48,509 bases of DNA from Cyclobacteriaceae bacterium (GCA_019638285.1 JAHBUB010000029.1:1-48509); one strand, 5' to 3'; counted from the stretch's first letter, positions 18,233 through 27,940 are shown. The notes: generated by a model not told the origin, from the letters alone. A program made the numbers and translations.

Positions 18233-18303
18233 TTTTGCTTTTTAATTTTTGTATAGACTGAATTATCTTTAGATTTAGAATCGCACAAAATATCTCTATC
18301 CTT

Positions 18304-20796
18304 ATGAATATCAATTTCAAACCATTTCTGATCATTCTCCTCTGTTTAGTTTCTGTCAGTCTTTTTGCACAAAGAAAAAAATCCAATACTCAGGAGTCAC
18401 AGCCTTCCGTTCAACAATCCGCCATACAGATCAAAACGGCCGAAATGAAAAAATATGAAGGTTATTTCGAATTTTATTATGATGAAAAGCAAGACAAAAT
18501 CTTTCTGGTTATTGATAAATTCAACACTGAATTCTTGTACGTCAATTCGCTTCCTGCGGGTATTGGTTCCAATGATATTGGATTGGACAGAGGTCAGCTT
18601 GGGGGTGAGCGAGTAGTAAAATTTGATAGAAGAGGCCCTAAAGTTCTTCTGATACAACCGAATTACAAATACAGAGCAATTAGCGATAATGCGATGGAAC
18701 GTAGGGCGGTAGAGCAAGCATTTGCCCAGTCTGTTTTGTGGGGATTCACTGTGGTTGCGGAGGACCCCAATCGTGTGCTTGTGGATGCCACAGATTTTCT
18801 TCTCAGAGACTCACATGATATAATTGGTCAACTTAAATCCAGTAAACAGGGAAACTATACTTTGGATAAATCCCGCTCGGCCATTTACTTGCCCAGGGTG
18901 AAGAGCTTCCCCAAAAATTCTGAGTTTGAGGCAACCATAACTTTTGTAGGAGATGCTACCGGCAATTATATAAGAAGCGTGACACCTACTCCAGACAATG
19001 TTACAGTAAGACTACATCATTCCTTTATTGAATTGCCTGATGATAACTTTGAGCCACGCAAATTTGACCCTCGTTCTGGATATTATGAGATGTCTTATTA
19101 TGATTATGCCACCCCTATAAGTGAGCCCATCGAAAAAATGTTTATCACGAAACATCGGTTAAAGAAAAAAGATCCCACTGCTGCAAAGAGCGAAGCTGTG
19201 GAGCCTATTATTTATTATCTTGATCCAGGCGCTCCAGAACCTATCCGCTCGGCTTTGCTTGATGGTGCCAAATGGTGGAATCAGGCGTTTGAGGCGGCAG
19301 GATATATTAATGCTTTTCAAGTTAAAATGCTGCCAGATGATGCAGATCCAATGGATGTGAGATATAATCTTATTCAGTGGGTTCATCGCTCTACGAGAGG
19401 TTGGTCTTATGGGTCTTCGGTAAGTGACCCACGTACTGGAGAAATTATCAAAGGTCATGTATCGTTGGGGTCCCTTCGTGTTCGACAAGACTTTCTAATT
19501 GCTGAAGGATTGCTTGCGCCTTATGAAGAGGGCAAACCAGTATCCAAAGAAATGGAACAAATGGCCCTGGCTAGGTTGCGACAATTGGCCGCCCATGAAG
19601 TAGGTCACACCATTGGGCTGGCACACTCCTACTCGTCCAGTACCGAGGGGCTTGCCTCTGTAATGGATTACCCACATCCGATGGCCGAATTGAAGGATGG
19701 CAAAATTAGCTTGGCCCATGCATACGATGATAAAATTGGCGCCTTCGATAAGGTGACAGTGGCCTATGGATACCAGGATTTTCCTCCAGGTACCAATGAA
19801 GACAAAGCACTCAATGATATTATTCAAAATGGATTGAAAGCTGGTTTAACATTTTTATCGGATCAGGACGCCCGACCGTTGGGAAGTGCGCACCCTTATA
19901 CTCATTTGTGGGACAATGGTAAAGACGTATCAGATGAGCTTCTGAGAATGTTGGAAGTTCGATCCGTAGCACTCAAAAATTTCGGTGAAAAAAGCATTAA
20001 AATGAATACACCAATGGCAATGTTGGAGGAAGTACTGGTACCCATGTATTTCTTTCACCGATACCAAACGGAGGCCGCTGCCAAAGTAATTGGCGGATTG
20101 AATTATCGCTATGCACTTCGAGGTGACGGACAGCCTATAACTGAAATGATTTCTCCACAGGATCAGATCAAAGCCATTGAAGCGGTATTAAAAACAGTGG
20201 ACCCCAGCGTGTTGGCGCTACCTGAAAGTATAATAAAATTGATACCACCAAGGCCTCTGGGTTATTCAAGACATCGCGAAGTGGTTAAAATCCGAACAGG
20301 GCTTACTTTTGATCCACTGGCGGCTGTGGAAAGCGCAGCCGATATGACTTTTGGTTTGTTATTGCATCCCGCTCGTGCAGCTCGTTTATATGAATATCAT
20401 TCAAGGGATGCGAGACTCCCTAGTTTGGAAAATGTAATGGACAAGGCCGCTGCCTATACCTTTAAGGCAAATGCGAAGCCCGGGTACGAAGGTGCAGTAC
20501 AAATCACTGTAAACAATGTGTTGCTCACTAATATGTTTTCATTGGCTGCGAGTGATCAATCTTCCACACAAGTGAAAGCGATTGCAAAGTTGCAAATAGA
20601 CAAACTGAAAACATGGGTAACTGCCAAACTAAAGTCTACAAGTGATGAAGACTGGAAGGCACATTATAACCAGGTATTATCTCAAATTGAAAGGTTTGAA
20701 AAGAATCCTGATGATTTTAAAAATGAACAATTATTAGAAGCTCCTCCCGGTGCACCTATTGGTGATTTCGACATGGAATATTGCGGAGGATATTAA
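18304..20796 (+). CDS. Secreted zinc metalloprotease of the DUF5117/DUF4953 type
   Basis: 830 residues with signal peptide ending LFAQ (about 23). The metzincin zinc site H431-E-V-G-H435-TIGLA-H441 is intact, and the Met-turn is SVMDYP with Met454. N-terminal residues about 50-330 match the DUF5117 region that precedes the catalytic domain in these Bacteroidota and Gemmatimonadota proteins (LPAGIGSNDIGLDRGQ). The remaining C-terminal half has no recognised motif. Likely periplasmic or surface exposed. Substrate unknown. It stands alone and ends at a strong hairpin. Confidence 0.9.
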   Translation: MNINFKPFLIILLCLVSVSLFAQRKKSNTQESQPSVQQSAIQIKTAEMKKYEGYFEFYYDEKQDKIFLVIDKFNTEFLYVNSLPAGIGSNDIGLDRGQLGGERVVKFDRRGPKVLLIQPNYKYRAISDNAMERRAVEQAFAQSVLWGFTVVAEDPNRVLVDATDFLLRDSHDIIGQLKSSKQGNYTLDKSRSAIYLPRVKSFPKNSEFEATITFVGDATGNYIRSVTPTPDNVTVRLHHSFIELPDDNFEPRKFDPRSGYYEMSYYDYATPISEPIEKMFITKHRLKKKDPTAAKSEAVEPIIYYLDPGAPEPIRSALLDGAKWWNQAFEAAGYINAFQVKMLPDDADPMDVRYNLIQWVHRSTRGWSYGSSVSDPRTGEIIKGHVSLGSLRVRQDFLIAEGLLAPYEEGKPVSKEMEQMALARLRQLAAHEVGHTIGLAHSYSSSTEGLASVMDYPHPMAELKDGKISLAHAYDDKIGAFDKVTVAYGYQDFPPGTNEDKALNDIIQNGLKAGLTFLSDQDARPLGSAHPYTHLWDNGKDVSDELLRMLEVRSVALKNFGEKSIKMNTPMAMLEEVLVPMYFFHRYQTEAAAKVIGGLNYRYALRGDGQPITEMISPQDQIKAIEAVLKTVDPSVLALPESIIKLIPPRPLGYSRHREVVKIRTGLTFDPLAAVESAADMTFGLLLHPARAARLYEYHSRDARLPSLENVMDKAAAYTFKANAKPGYEGAVQITVNNVLLTNMFSLAASDQSSTQVKAIAKLQIDKLKTWVTAKLKSTSDEDWKAHYNQVLSQIERFEKNPDDFKNEQLLEAPPGAPIGDFDMEYCGGY

Positions 20797-20806
20797 ATTT
20801 CATTGC

Positions 20807-20833
20807 GCCACCTGACCTCATAAGTCGGGTGGC
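20807..20833 (+). terminator. Hairpin after the metalloprotease gene
   Basis: GCCACCTGAC-CTCATAA-GTCGGGTGGC: ten-base-pair stem with one G-T pair and a seven-base loop, starting 11 bases after the stop. There is no T tract after it, so it may act as an RNA 3'-end stabiliser or factor-assisted terminator. Confidence 0.55.
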
Positions 20834-20888
20834 CTAATGCCCACTATCGAACCACTGTTTATAAATGCTTCTGCGTATAAAGTAGCAA

Positions 20889-21875
20889 ATGAATATTTTA
20901 ATTGCACACAAAGCAGTAATCCCTGCTTTCTTATATGGAGGTATTGAAAGGGTAATATGGTATTTGGGAAAGGAGTTGATCAGAGCGGGGCATAGTGTTA
21001 CATACCTGGTCAACGAAGGGTCAAATTGTGATTTTGCTCCAGTCCTTTTCTTTGATCATTCCAAATCACTATCCGATCAAATTCCTGACTCAATTGACAT
21101 GATTCATTTCCAGTATTACCCTGAAGAAGAAATTAAAAAGCCATACTTAATCACTTCACATACCAACATCAAAGCATCAATTGGATTAGATAGGAATACT
21201 GTATTTGTGTCGAAATATCATGCCTCCAGATATGGCTCCGATACTTTTGTTTATAATGGAGTGGACTGGTCTGATTATGGGAATCCAAACCTTGAGGGTA
21301 AAAGAAAGTATTTTCATTTCTTGGGGAAGGCGGCATGGAGGGTAAAAAATGTGCAAGGGGCCATCAATACTATTAAGCTGACTTCCCATGAAAAGATGAA
21401 GGTGCTTGGAGGGAATCGATTAAATATTAAAATGGGATTTCGGCTTACACTAAGTCCAAGGATAGGATTTTGTGGAATGGTAGGTGGAGAGGAAAAGAAT
21501 GAATTGTTGAGACATTCAAAAGGGTTAGTGTTCCCTGTTAGGTGGCATGAGCCGTTTGGTATTGCCATTACAGAAAGCCTTTACTTTGGCTGCCCAGTTT
21601 TTGGGACACCTTATGGCTCGCTTCCTGAATTGGTCAATAAAGATGTTGGTTATCTGAGTAGCAACTCTTCAGAACTAGCGGAGGCCATTGAAGGGAGTGA
21701 TTCTTACTCAAAAAAACGATGTCATGAATATGCTCGGGAGGAATTTAACTCAAAAAAGATGGCTGAAGCATATGTAAGAAACTACGAGAGAGTACTTAAT
21801 GGAGATACACTAAACGCCAATCCACCAAAATTGCTACAAAAGCAAATGGAAAAATTTTTACCATGGACGAAATAA
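20889..21875 (+). CDS. Glycosyltransferase family 4 (GT-B fold)
   Basis: 328 residues. The N-terminal half starts MNILIAHKAVIPAFLYGGIERV, the glycine-rich acceptor-side loop of GT4 enzymes. The C-terminal half holds the donor-binding segment HEPFGIAITESLYFGCPVFG (about 220-240) with the E-x7-E pattern, then GSLPELV. It transfers an activated sugar to an unidentified acceptor. No polysaccharide cluster surrounds it, so it is an orphan transferase. The sequence after position 300 is short and basic. Confidence 0.85.
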   Translation: MNILIAHKAVIPAFLYGGIERVIWYLGKELIRAGHSVTYLVNEGSNCDFAPVLFFDHSKSLSDQIPDSIDMIHFQYYPEEEIKKPYLITSHTNIKASIGLDRNTVFVSKYHASRYGSDTFVYNGVDWSDYGNPNLEGKRKYFHFLGKAAWRVKNVQGAINTIKLTSHEKMKVLGGNRLNIKMGFRLTLSPRIGFCGMVGGEEKNELLRHSKGLVFPVRWHEPFGIAITESLYFGCPVFGTPYGSLPELVNKDVGYLSSNSSELAEAIEGSDSYSKKRCHEYAREEFNSKKMAEAYVRNYERVLNGDTLNANPPKLLQKQMEKFLPWTK

Positions 21876-21900
21876 TTCATGAGAACTGAAAATTGAACGC

Positions 21901-22689
21901 TTACAGTTGCCTCTGCCTCAACGCCTCAAATACCACAATGGCAGCAGACACGGACACATTCATGGAATCAATTTTTCCTTTCATGGGGATAATAATGTTG
22001 GCAGCTGAATTTTTTATCCACGCCTCAGTTAACCCGCTGGACTCGCTGCCCATAACAATGGCACAAGGTTGCTGAAAGGAAGCAGACGTATAAGGAATGG
22101 AACCACCTAAATAGGTACAAAATATTTTAATCTGCTTCGCCTTTAGCCATGCAATGGTTTCATCAGAAGTGGCAGCAGCGATTTGATTAGTGAATACACA
22201 ACCTATACTGGAGCGAATCACGTTGGGATTATAAAAATCTGTTTGTGGATCACAACAAACAACCGCATCGACACCCGCTGCATCAGCTGTTCTTAATATA
22301 GCTCCCATGTTTCCGGGTTTTTCAACAGCTTCTAAAACCAATAGGAGTGGATTATTCTTTAATTGCAATTGATCCAACCTGTTGCTCTTTTGCTTGGCAA
22401 TAGCGACCACACCCCCGGTGGTTTCTCGATAGGCTATTTTTTCAAACACATTTTGTCCCACAGCCCACAACTGACTTTTTTGAAACCCAGCCTTTTGAAG
22501 GGTAGTCTCATCAATCAGGTGTGTGGAATAAAAAATAGATTCAATTTCATATCCATTATTTTTTGCAAGCTTCAATTCCTTTAGCCCCTCAATCACAAAT
22601 AAGCCCAGTTTTTTGCGCTCCCTGGATTTATCAAGAGAAATAAGGTGTTTTATCTTTGGGTTACTGTGACTGATGATGACAGGATGCAT
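21901..22689 (-). CDS. TrmH/SpoU-family RNA 2'-O-methyltransferase
   Basis: 262 residues. An N-terminal substrate-binding domain (about 1-100, with HLISLDKSRERKKLGLFVIEG) is followed by the SPOUT trefoil-knot domain. Motif 1 is EKPGNMGAILRTADAAG, motif 2 VMGSESSGLTEAW and motif 3 IIPMKGKIDSMNVSVSAA. It uses S-adenosylmethionine to methylate a ribose in rRNA or tRNA. RlmB- or TsnR-like targets are possible, but the exact one cannot be set. Its stop is 25 bp from the convergent glycosyltransferase. Confidence 0.92.
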   Translation of the reverse strand: MHPVIISHSNPKIKHLISLDKSRERKKLGLFVIEGLKELKLAKNNGYEIESIFYSTHLIDETTLQKAGFQKSQLWAVGQNVFEKIAYRETTGGVVAIAKQKSNRLDQLQLKNNPLLLVLEAVEKPGNMGAILRTADAAGVDAVVCCDPQTDFYNPNVIRSSIGCVFTNQIAAATSDETIAWLKAKQIKIFCTYLGGSIPYTSASFQQPCAIVMGSESSGLTEAWIKNSAANIIIPMKGKIDSMNVSVSAAIVVFEALRQRQL

Positions 22690-22930
22690 AGAGATTTTGG
22701 CTTTACACAGTTTTATTATAATATGGCCTTGTTTTTATACAGAGACAGCAATATAAATAGGGTAAAGGTTGGTAAATATCGGCTATTTTTTTCATTGTTA
22801 AATTGGCCAATCTGCTACATGGTCACCACCTCAATTACAAAGTTTACTTGCAAATTCTGAGACATTAATGTGGAAGTTGAACCAGCAGTGGTGCCATCTT
22901 TTCATTTATCCTACAGAAGGCCGACTAAGT

Positions 22931-22961
22931 TTGTTACTTTAACGAAACACCAATACCTTTC
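22931..22961 (+). promoter_or_regulatory. Predicted promoter directly abutting the methyltransferase start
   Basis: TTG (22931-22933), 20-bp spacer, TACCTTTC (22954-22961; one mismatch to TAnnTTTG). Only five bases separate it from the ATG at 22967, so the mRNA would be leaderless or nearly so. Confidence 0.4.
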
Positions 22962-22966
22962 GCGCT

Positions 22967-23863
22967 ATGCAAATGCACTATCCTTCCGGTTGGAAAGCAT
23001 ATGAATTAATCGACTCTGGGAATTTTGAAAAACTGGAGCGGTTTGGAGATTATGTTTTGATACGACCAGAGCCCCAGGCAATCTGGGAGCCGTTCCTATC
23101 ACCAGAAGAGTGGCGCCTTAGGGCGGATGCTCATTTCAACAGGGAGCAAAAGGAGAACTATCGTTTTGGTGAAGATGCCAAAGGAGGTTGGAAGAAAAAG
23201 AATAATAAGATGCCAGATAGTTGGCAAATTGATTATCACCACCATCTGTTGAAACTTACCTTACGTTTGGCCTTGACTGGGTTTGGTCATGTGGGAATTT
23301 TTCCGGAACAGGCAAATAACTGGGACTTCATATTTGAAACTGTGAGTTCCTGGAGGAATGGTACCTCCAAAGTGCTTAACCTTTTTGCTTATACCGGTGC
23401 AGCTTCAGTGGTTGCTCGTATGGCGGGTGCAGAGGTGACACACGTGGATTCTTCTCGCCCAGGGCTCAATTGGGCCAATCAGAATATGCAATTGAATCAT
23501 CAAAATGACATTCGTTGGGTATATGAGGATGCACTGAAATTTGTAAAGCGGGAAGTGAAACGCGGAAATAAATACAATGGGATCATTATGGACCCACCCC
23601 CCTATGGAAGGGGCCCAGGAGGGGAAAAGTGGATGTTGCAGGATAAACTCAACGAGTTGGTACGGTTGAGCAGCGAATTGCTACTACCAAAACAAAGGTT
23701 CTTTATCTTAAGTATGTATGCAGTAGGCCTTTCTGCTCAGGTGGGTTTAAATGTTGTTCAATCTCATTTTCAGGTTGAAAACCCTGATTTTGGAGAGTTT
23801 TATCTCCATTCAAATAAAGAAAGACACTTACCCATGGGAACCTTTTTGCGATTTAGAGGTTAA
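22967..23863 (+). CDS. Class I SAM-dependent methyltransferase, RlmI/RlmK-like
   Basis: 298 residues. SAM-binding loop VLNLFAYTGAASVVARMAGA (about 137-156) is followed by the acidic strand VTHVDSS and the catalytic IIMDPPPYGRGPGG (about 207-220). The NLFAYTG plus DPPxFG-like pattern is typical of 23S rRNA m5C (RlmI) and m7G (RlmK) enzymes. The N-terminal PUA domain of RlmI is replaced by a short unrelated stretch. A base in rRNA is the likely target. Confidence 0.85.
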   Translation: MQMHYPSGWKAYELIDSGNFEKLERFGDYVLIRPEPQAIWEPFLSPEEWRLRADAHFNREQKENYRFGEDAKGGWKKKNNKMPDSWQIDYHHHLLKLTLRLALTGFGHVGIFPEQANNWDFIFETVSSWRNGTSKVLNLFAYTGAASVVARMAGAEVTHVDSSRPGLNWANQNMQLNHQNDIRWVYEDALKFVKREVKRGNKYNGIIMDPPPYGRGPGGEKWMLQDKLNELVRLSSELLLPKQRFFILSMYAVGLSAQVGLNVVQSHFQVENPDFGEFYLHSNKERHLPMGTFLRFRG

Positions 23864-23913
23864 AAAAGTATTACCAAGCACTCAACTGGTTTAACTAATC
23901 ATCAAATTAAATC

Positions 23914-23921
23914 TATCTTTG
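23914..23921 (+). promoter_or_regulatory. Predicted -7 box of typA
   Basis: TATCTTTG, a full match to TAnnTTTG, 35 bp before the typA ATG. The -33 side is poor (TTT about 21 bp upstream instead of TTG). AAGGAG at about 23938-23943 could help ribosome binding. Confidence 0.45.
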
Positions 23922-23956
23922 CGCCCTTTATTTATTAGAAGGAGAATCTAGCTTAT

Positions 23957-25780
23957 ATGGACGTTAACAAAATTAGAAATATTGCAATTATTGCCCACGT
24001 AGACCACGGGAAGACCACAATGGTGGATAAACTGCTTCATGCAGGCCATGTATTTAAGGATCACGAAAATCCAGGAGAACTAATCATGGACAGCAATGAT
24101 CTGGAGCGTGAGCGTGGAATTACCATTTTGGCCAAAAACGTGTCTGTACGCTACAAAGACTATAAAATTAATGTGATTGACACCCCTGGCCACAGCGATT
24201 TCGGTGGAGAGGTAGAAAGAGTGCTCAATATGGCTGATGGATGTCTACTTTTGGTAGATGCTTTTGAGGGGCCTATGCCGCAGACCCGTTTCGTACTGCA
24301 AAAGGCATTGGAACTAGGCCTGAAACCTATTGTGGTGATCAATAAGGTGGATAAGAAAAACTGTACCCCTGATGAAGTACACGAGTTGGTTTTTGACCTG
24401 ATGTTTTCCCTAGATGCCACTGAAGATCAATTGAATTTTCCTACATTTTATGGTTCGGCCAAACAAGGTTGGATGAGCAAAGATTGGAGGCAGCCTACTG
24501 AGGATATTACTGCACTCCTGGAGGGTATTATTGAATATATACCTGCACCAAAAGTAGAGGAGGGCAAGACTCAAATGTTGATTACTTCCCTTGAATACTC
24601 ATCTTACATAGGAAGAGTTGCCATTGGGCGGGTACATCGTGGGGAATTGAAGCCTGGCCAACCAGTGGCTTTGGTAAAAAGAGACAGGGCAGGCATAACC
24701 AAAACGAGAATTAAAGAACTTTATATTTTTGAAGGGTTTGATAAGAAAAAAGTAGACGTAGTAAGGGCAGGTGAGATTGCCGCGCTCGTAGGCTTAGAAG
24801 GTTTTGAGATTGGCGATACAGTAGCTGATATTGATAATCCGGAGCCTTTGAAAAGCATAGCCATCGATGAGCCTACTATGAGTATGCTTTTTACCATTAA
24901 TAATTCACCTTTTTATGGTAAAGAAGGAAAGCTGGTAACCTCTCGCCATATTAAAGACAGACTGCACAAAGAGCTGGAAAAAAATCTGGCCATGCGTCTG
25001 GGTGAAACTAATTCTGCAGATAGCTTTATTGTGTTTGGAAGGGGTGTTCTTCACTTGTCTGTGCTTATAGAAACCATGCGCAGAGAAGGATATGAATTGC
25101 AAATCGGCCAGCCACAGGTAATTTTTAAGGAAATAGATGGGGTAAAATGCGAGCCAATGGAAGAATTGACCGTTGACTTGCCTGAAGATGTTTCTGGTAA
25201 GGCGATTGAGGTAGTTTCAGTGCGTAAAGGCGAAATGACCAACATGGAACCTAAGGCCGATCGTATGATCTTAAAATTTATTATGCCTTCACGGGGTATC
25301 ATTGGACTAAGAAGTTACTTAATGAACGTTACAGCCGGAGAGGCGGTAGTGACACATCGATTTAAAGAATATCAACCTTACAAAGGATCAATCCCTGGGA
25401 GGATTAACGGGTCGTTAATTAGCATGGAACAAGGTGAGGCCATTCCTTATAGTTTACACAATCTTCAAGACCGAGGAAAATTTTTTATTGATCCTAGTGA
25501 TCCAGTCTATGAGGGGCAGGTAATTGGTGAGCATAGTAGGGGAGGGGATTTGGTAGTGAATGTGACCAAAACCAAAAAACTAAGTAACGTACGAGCTTCA
25601 GGGTCTGATGAGAAAATGAAAATTGCGCCTGCTATTAGGTTTTCCCTGGAGGAAGCGCTTGAATATATCCAGTCGGACGAATATGTGGAGGTAACGCCAA
25701 AGTCCATAAGATTGAGAAAAATTCACCTTAATGAAAACGATCGCAAACGCGAAAGAAACAAGGCAGGTGCGAATGCATAG
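23957..25780 (+). CDS. typA: Ribosome-associated GTPase TypA/BipA
   Basis: 607 residues, the family's standard length. GTPase motifs are G1 AHVDHGKTT (13-21), G2 RGITI, G3 DTPGHSDFGGE and G4 NKVDKK. EF-G-like domains II, III and V follow, then the TypA-specific C-terminal domain (RIRKIHLNENDRKRERN-type basic end). It binds the 70S ribosome and supports large-subunit assembly and growth under stress or cold. All motifs are intact. A secreted TPR gene begins inside its last codons. Confidence 0.97.
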   Translation: MDVNKIRNIAIIAHVDHGKTTMVDKLLHAGHVFKDHENPGELIMDSNDLERERGITILAKNVSVRYKDYKINVIDTPGHSDFGGEVERVLNMADGCLLLVDAFEGPMPQTRFVLQKALELGLKPIVVINKVDKKNCTPDEVHELVFDLMFSLDATEDQLNFPTFYGSAKQGWMSKDWRQPTEDITALLEGIIEYIPAPKVEEGKTQMLITSLEYSSYIGRVAIGRVHRGELKPGQPVALVKRDRAGITKTRIKELYIFEGFDKKKVDVVRAGEIAALVGLEGFEIGDTVADIDNPEPLKSIAIDEPTMSMLFTINNSPFYGKEGKLVTSRHIKDRLHKELEKNLAMRLGETNSADSFIVFGRGVLHLSVLIETMRREGYELQIGQPQVIFKEIDGVKCEPMEELTVDLPEDVSGKAIEVVSVRKGEMTNMEPKADRMILKFIMPSRGIIGLRSYLMNVTAGEAVVTHRFKEYQPYKGSIPGRINGSLISMEQGEAIPYSLHNLQDRGKFFIDPSDPVYEGQVIGEHSRGGDLVVNVTKTKKLSNVRASGSDEKMKIAPAIRFSLEEALEYIQSDEYVEVTPKSIRLRKIHLNENDRKRERNKAGANA

Positions 25781-26621
25781 ACTTTTATTTATCCCGTTAA
25801 TTCTTGTGATGGTGAATGCAATGGGGCAGGATCCAATAGGACAGGCTCCAAAATGGAAAAAATGGGAGATAGAGGCCGATACATTAATGAACCGACAAAA
25901 CTTTGAGGGCGCTATTAAATTATACTCCAAAGTTATCAAGTCCTCTCAACTCAAAGACAAATCTACCTACTCATCAGTTTACAAAAGGGCTGTTTGCTAT
26001 TATAACACAGCTCAGTTTGAAGCTTCGCTGCATGACATTGAAACCTTTATGGCAGAGTACCCCAATCAGTTTCAGGCACACTTGCTCAAGGCTTTTGTTT
26101 ACAGGGAAACTGATGATAAAGAAAACCAGCTAAAGGCTTTGAACGAAGCATTGGCCATACAGCCAGGTGACCCTGGACTTATCAAATGGCGATCAGGACT
26201 TTACATGGAAGATGGTGAATATCAAAAAGTAAAGCAGGATTTACAATACGTCAAATCCATCCAGAATGATCCGGAAGTGGAGATGTACTTGGGGTTTGCC
26301 TATTACAATTTACAACAGGTAGACAGTGCCTTTATTTCACTGAACAAGGCCATCGAACTCGACCCCACCTACCTGCCCGCTTATTTGTATGGAGGATCTT
26401 TCAGTTTGCAGGAAAGTAATAACGAGCTGGCCCTGAAATACCTGGATGTAGCACTAAAACTTGATCCGGAAAATTTGAATGCACAATTTTATAAGGGTGT
26501 TGCATTGCTCGAATTGGATCGTATAAATGAAGGTTGTAGCCTCCTTGCCAAAGCATTCTATGCAGGAGAAGATGATGCAGGGGATTATCTTAAGGAGAAA
26601 TGCTACTCTTTATCCAAATAG
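25773..26621 (+). CDS. Secreted tetratricopeptide-repeat protein
   Basis: The start chosen is the ATG at 25773, giving 282 residues, because it begins a clean signal peptide (MHRLLFIPLILVMVNAMGQ). An ATG at 25731 would put 14 charged residues before it, inside typA. At least six TPR-like helix pairs cover about 30-270, e.g. DSAFISLNKAIELDPTYLPA and NELALKYLDVALKLDPENLNA. TPRs mediate protein contacts; the partner is unknown. The start overlaps the typA stop by 8 bp (ATGCATAG), which suggests coupling although one product is cytoplasmic and the other exported. Confidence 0.85.
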   Translation: MHRLLFIPLILVMVNAMGQDPIGQAPKWKKWEIEADTLMNRQNFEGAIKLYSKVIKSSQLKDKSTYSSVYKRAVCYYNTAQFEASLHDIETFMAEYPNQFQAHLLKAFVYRETDDKENQLKALNEALAIQPGDPGLIKWRSGLYMEDGEYQKVKQDLQYVKSIQNDPEVEMYLGFAYYNLQQVDSAFISLNKAIELDPTYLPAYLYGGSFSLQESNNELALKYLDVALKLDPENLNAQFYKGVALLELDRINEGCSLLAKAFYAGEDDAGDYLKEKCYSLSK

Positions 26622-26697
26622 GCCAAACTTCTATTGACATATTCTTGTTATCGTTGGTAGCGTGTAATTTCTAGACAAGATTAACGTTAATGAGTAT

Positions 26698-27300
26698 ATG
26701 ATGCGGTCATTTATTTTAATGATAGGGCTAAGTCTGCTTATAGTCGGATGTCAGCCTATGCCTGATGTCGAAGCGCTTAATCAAAACCTGATTGTTCAAA
26801 CAGATTATGATGCATCCGTAAGCTTCAATGATTACACTACCTACACTCTTACGCTCGACACCCTGGGGCTCATTTCAAATAATAGCAAAGATACCCTACA
26901 GCTAGGGCCTTATGCCAAGGACATCACTGCCAAAATCAAGGCCAACATGGATGCGCGGGGTTATATCTATGTAGACAAAAATCAAAATCCTGATTTGGGC
27001 TTTGTGGCCTTTATTGTGAATGACTTTAAGGTTTATCAAACTATCTCCTATCCGAGCTATGGTGGTGGCTATTATTCGTCTTATTATGGTTACTATTACC
27101 CACGAGTTAATACATATGCCTCCAACTCTGCTGCCCTTATACTTGAGCTAGTTGATCTCAATAAGAAAACAAGCCAAAATCAATTCAAACTGATATGGAC
27201 CTGTTATATCGGTGACATAGTATCCTCTGTTGATCCTTTTCAAAAGTCGGTGGAAGCGGTAGACCAGGCATTTGTTCAATCCTCTATTATTGGAAGATGA
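26698..27300 (+). CDS. DUF4136 lipoprotein
   Basis: 200 residues. The lipobox LLIVGC puts the lipidated Cys at 18. The mature part opens with the YDASVSFNDYTTYTL pattern of DUF4136, and has the mid-sequence ARGYIYVDKNQNPDLGFVAF typical of the family. A Tyr/Gly/Ser-rich loop (GGGYYSSYYGYYYP, about 122-135) may be flexible or surface exposed. Function is unknown across the family. The stop overlaps the next gene's start (ATGA), so the two are one unit. Confidence 0.85.
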   Translation: MMRSFILMIGLSLLIVGCQPMPDVEALNQNLIVQTDYDASVSFNDYTTYTLTLDTLGLISNNSKDTLQLGPYAKDITAKIKANMDARGYIYVDKNQNPDLGFVAFIVNDFKVYQTISYPSYGGGYYSSYYGYYYPRVNTYASNSAALILELVDLNKKTSQNQFKLIWTCYIGDIVSSVDPFQKSVEAVDQAFVQSSIIGR

Positions 27301-27905
27301 AATACAGTTTATTTATCATCTTGTTTTTTGGAATTGTAAATCAAATGCATGCACAATACTTTGATAAAACCTATTCGGTGGCACTTGATATCAATGTGCC
27401 GGTGACCAATATAGATTATGTAAACAAGGTGAGCGCCAGAGGATTTAAGTTAGGTTATAGAGAGATGATCAACGAGAAGCTTTTCGGTGGAGTTGATTTT
27501 ACCAATAGTACTTACACCAGATATATCCCAAGGCAGACCTACACCAATAGCACTAATGCCACGACCACAGACCTGTTCAATTATGCCTATAGCTATGGAT
27601 TAACCCTGAGTTTTGATTACTTTTTCAAAACCGAACAAAAATTTATGCCCTATGCAGGACTGGGGGTTGGAGCTTCTTTTATGAATTATCGTCAATTCTT
27701 CAATGCATACTCTAACCAGGATGAAAATTGGGGGGTATTGGTTAGGCCTCAAGGCGGATTTCTATACAAATTAAAAGAAGATTCGCGATGGGCTTTTCTG
27801 GCGGGTATTCATTATGATTATTCTTCTGCCAAAAGCAAAGATTTTGGGCTTGATGCGTTCAACAATATTGGCGTTCAAGTAGGTGTAATCATGCTAGAAT
27901 GGTAG
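27297..27905 (+). CDS. Outer-membrane beta-barrel protein paired with the DUF4136 lipoprotein
   Basis: 202 residues, signal peptide ending MHAQ (about 19). The mature sequence has alternating strands and glycine-rich turns (FMPYAGLGVGASFMNY, about 118-133) and a terminal strand GVQVGVIMLEW, like OmpA/OmpX-type barrels. It is translated from an ATGA overlap with the DUF4136 gene. A lipoprotein-barrel pair is suggested, but no function can be named. Confidence 0.75.
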   Translation: MKYSLFIILFFGIVNQMHAQYFDKTYSVALDINVPVTNIDYVNKVSARGFKLGYREMINEKLFGGVDFTNSTYTRYIPRQTYTNSTNATTTDLFNYAYSYGLTLSFDYFFKTEQKFMPYAGLGVGASFMNYRQFFNAYSNQDENWGVLVRPQGGFLYKLKEDSRWAFLAGIHYDYSSAKSKDFGLDAFNNIGVQVGVIMLEW

Positions 27906-27940
27906 GTTTTCATGTACTTTAGTTAATCCACTTTCTCTGC

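Noticed and set aside
18195-18250. Rho-independent terminator after the NarL-type regulator
   Set aside because: The T-rich tail is present, but the best stem is only five base pairs with a 14-base loop. It is better described as a short direct repeat.
22645-22860. 71-codon plus-strand frame between the TrmH-type and RlmI-type genes
   Set aside because: Its first part is antisense to the TrmH gene and the rest has no domain or ribosome site. The 277-bp gap at 22690-22966 is more likely regulatory.
25731-25772. Earlier ATG for the TPR protein
   Set aside because: It would place 14 charged residues ahead of the signal peptide; the ATG at 25773 starts the signal peptide directly.
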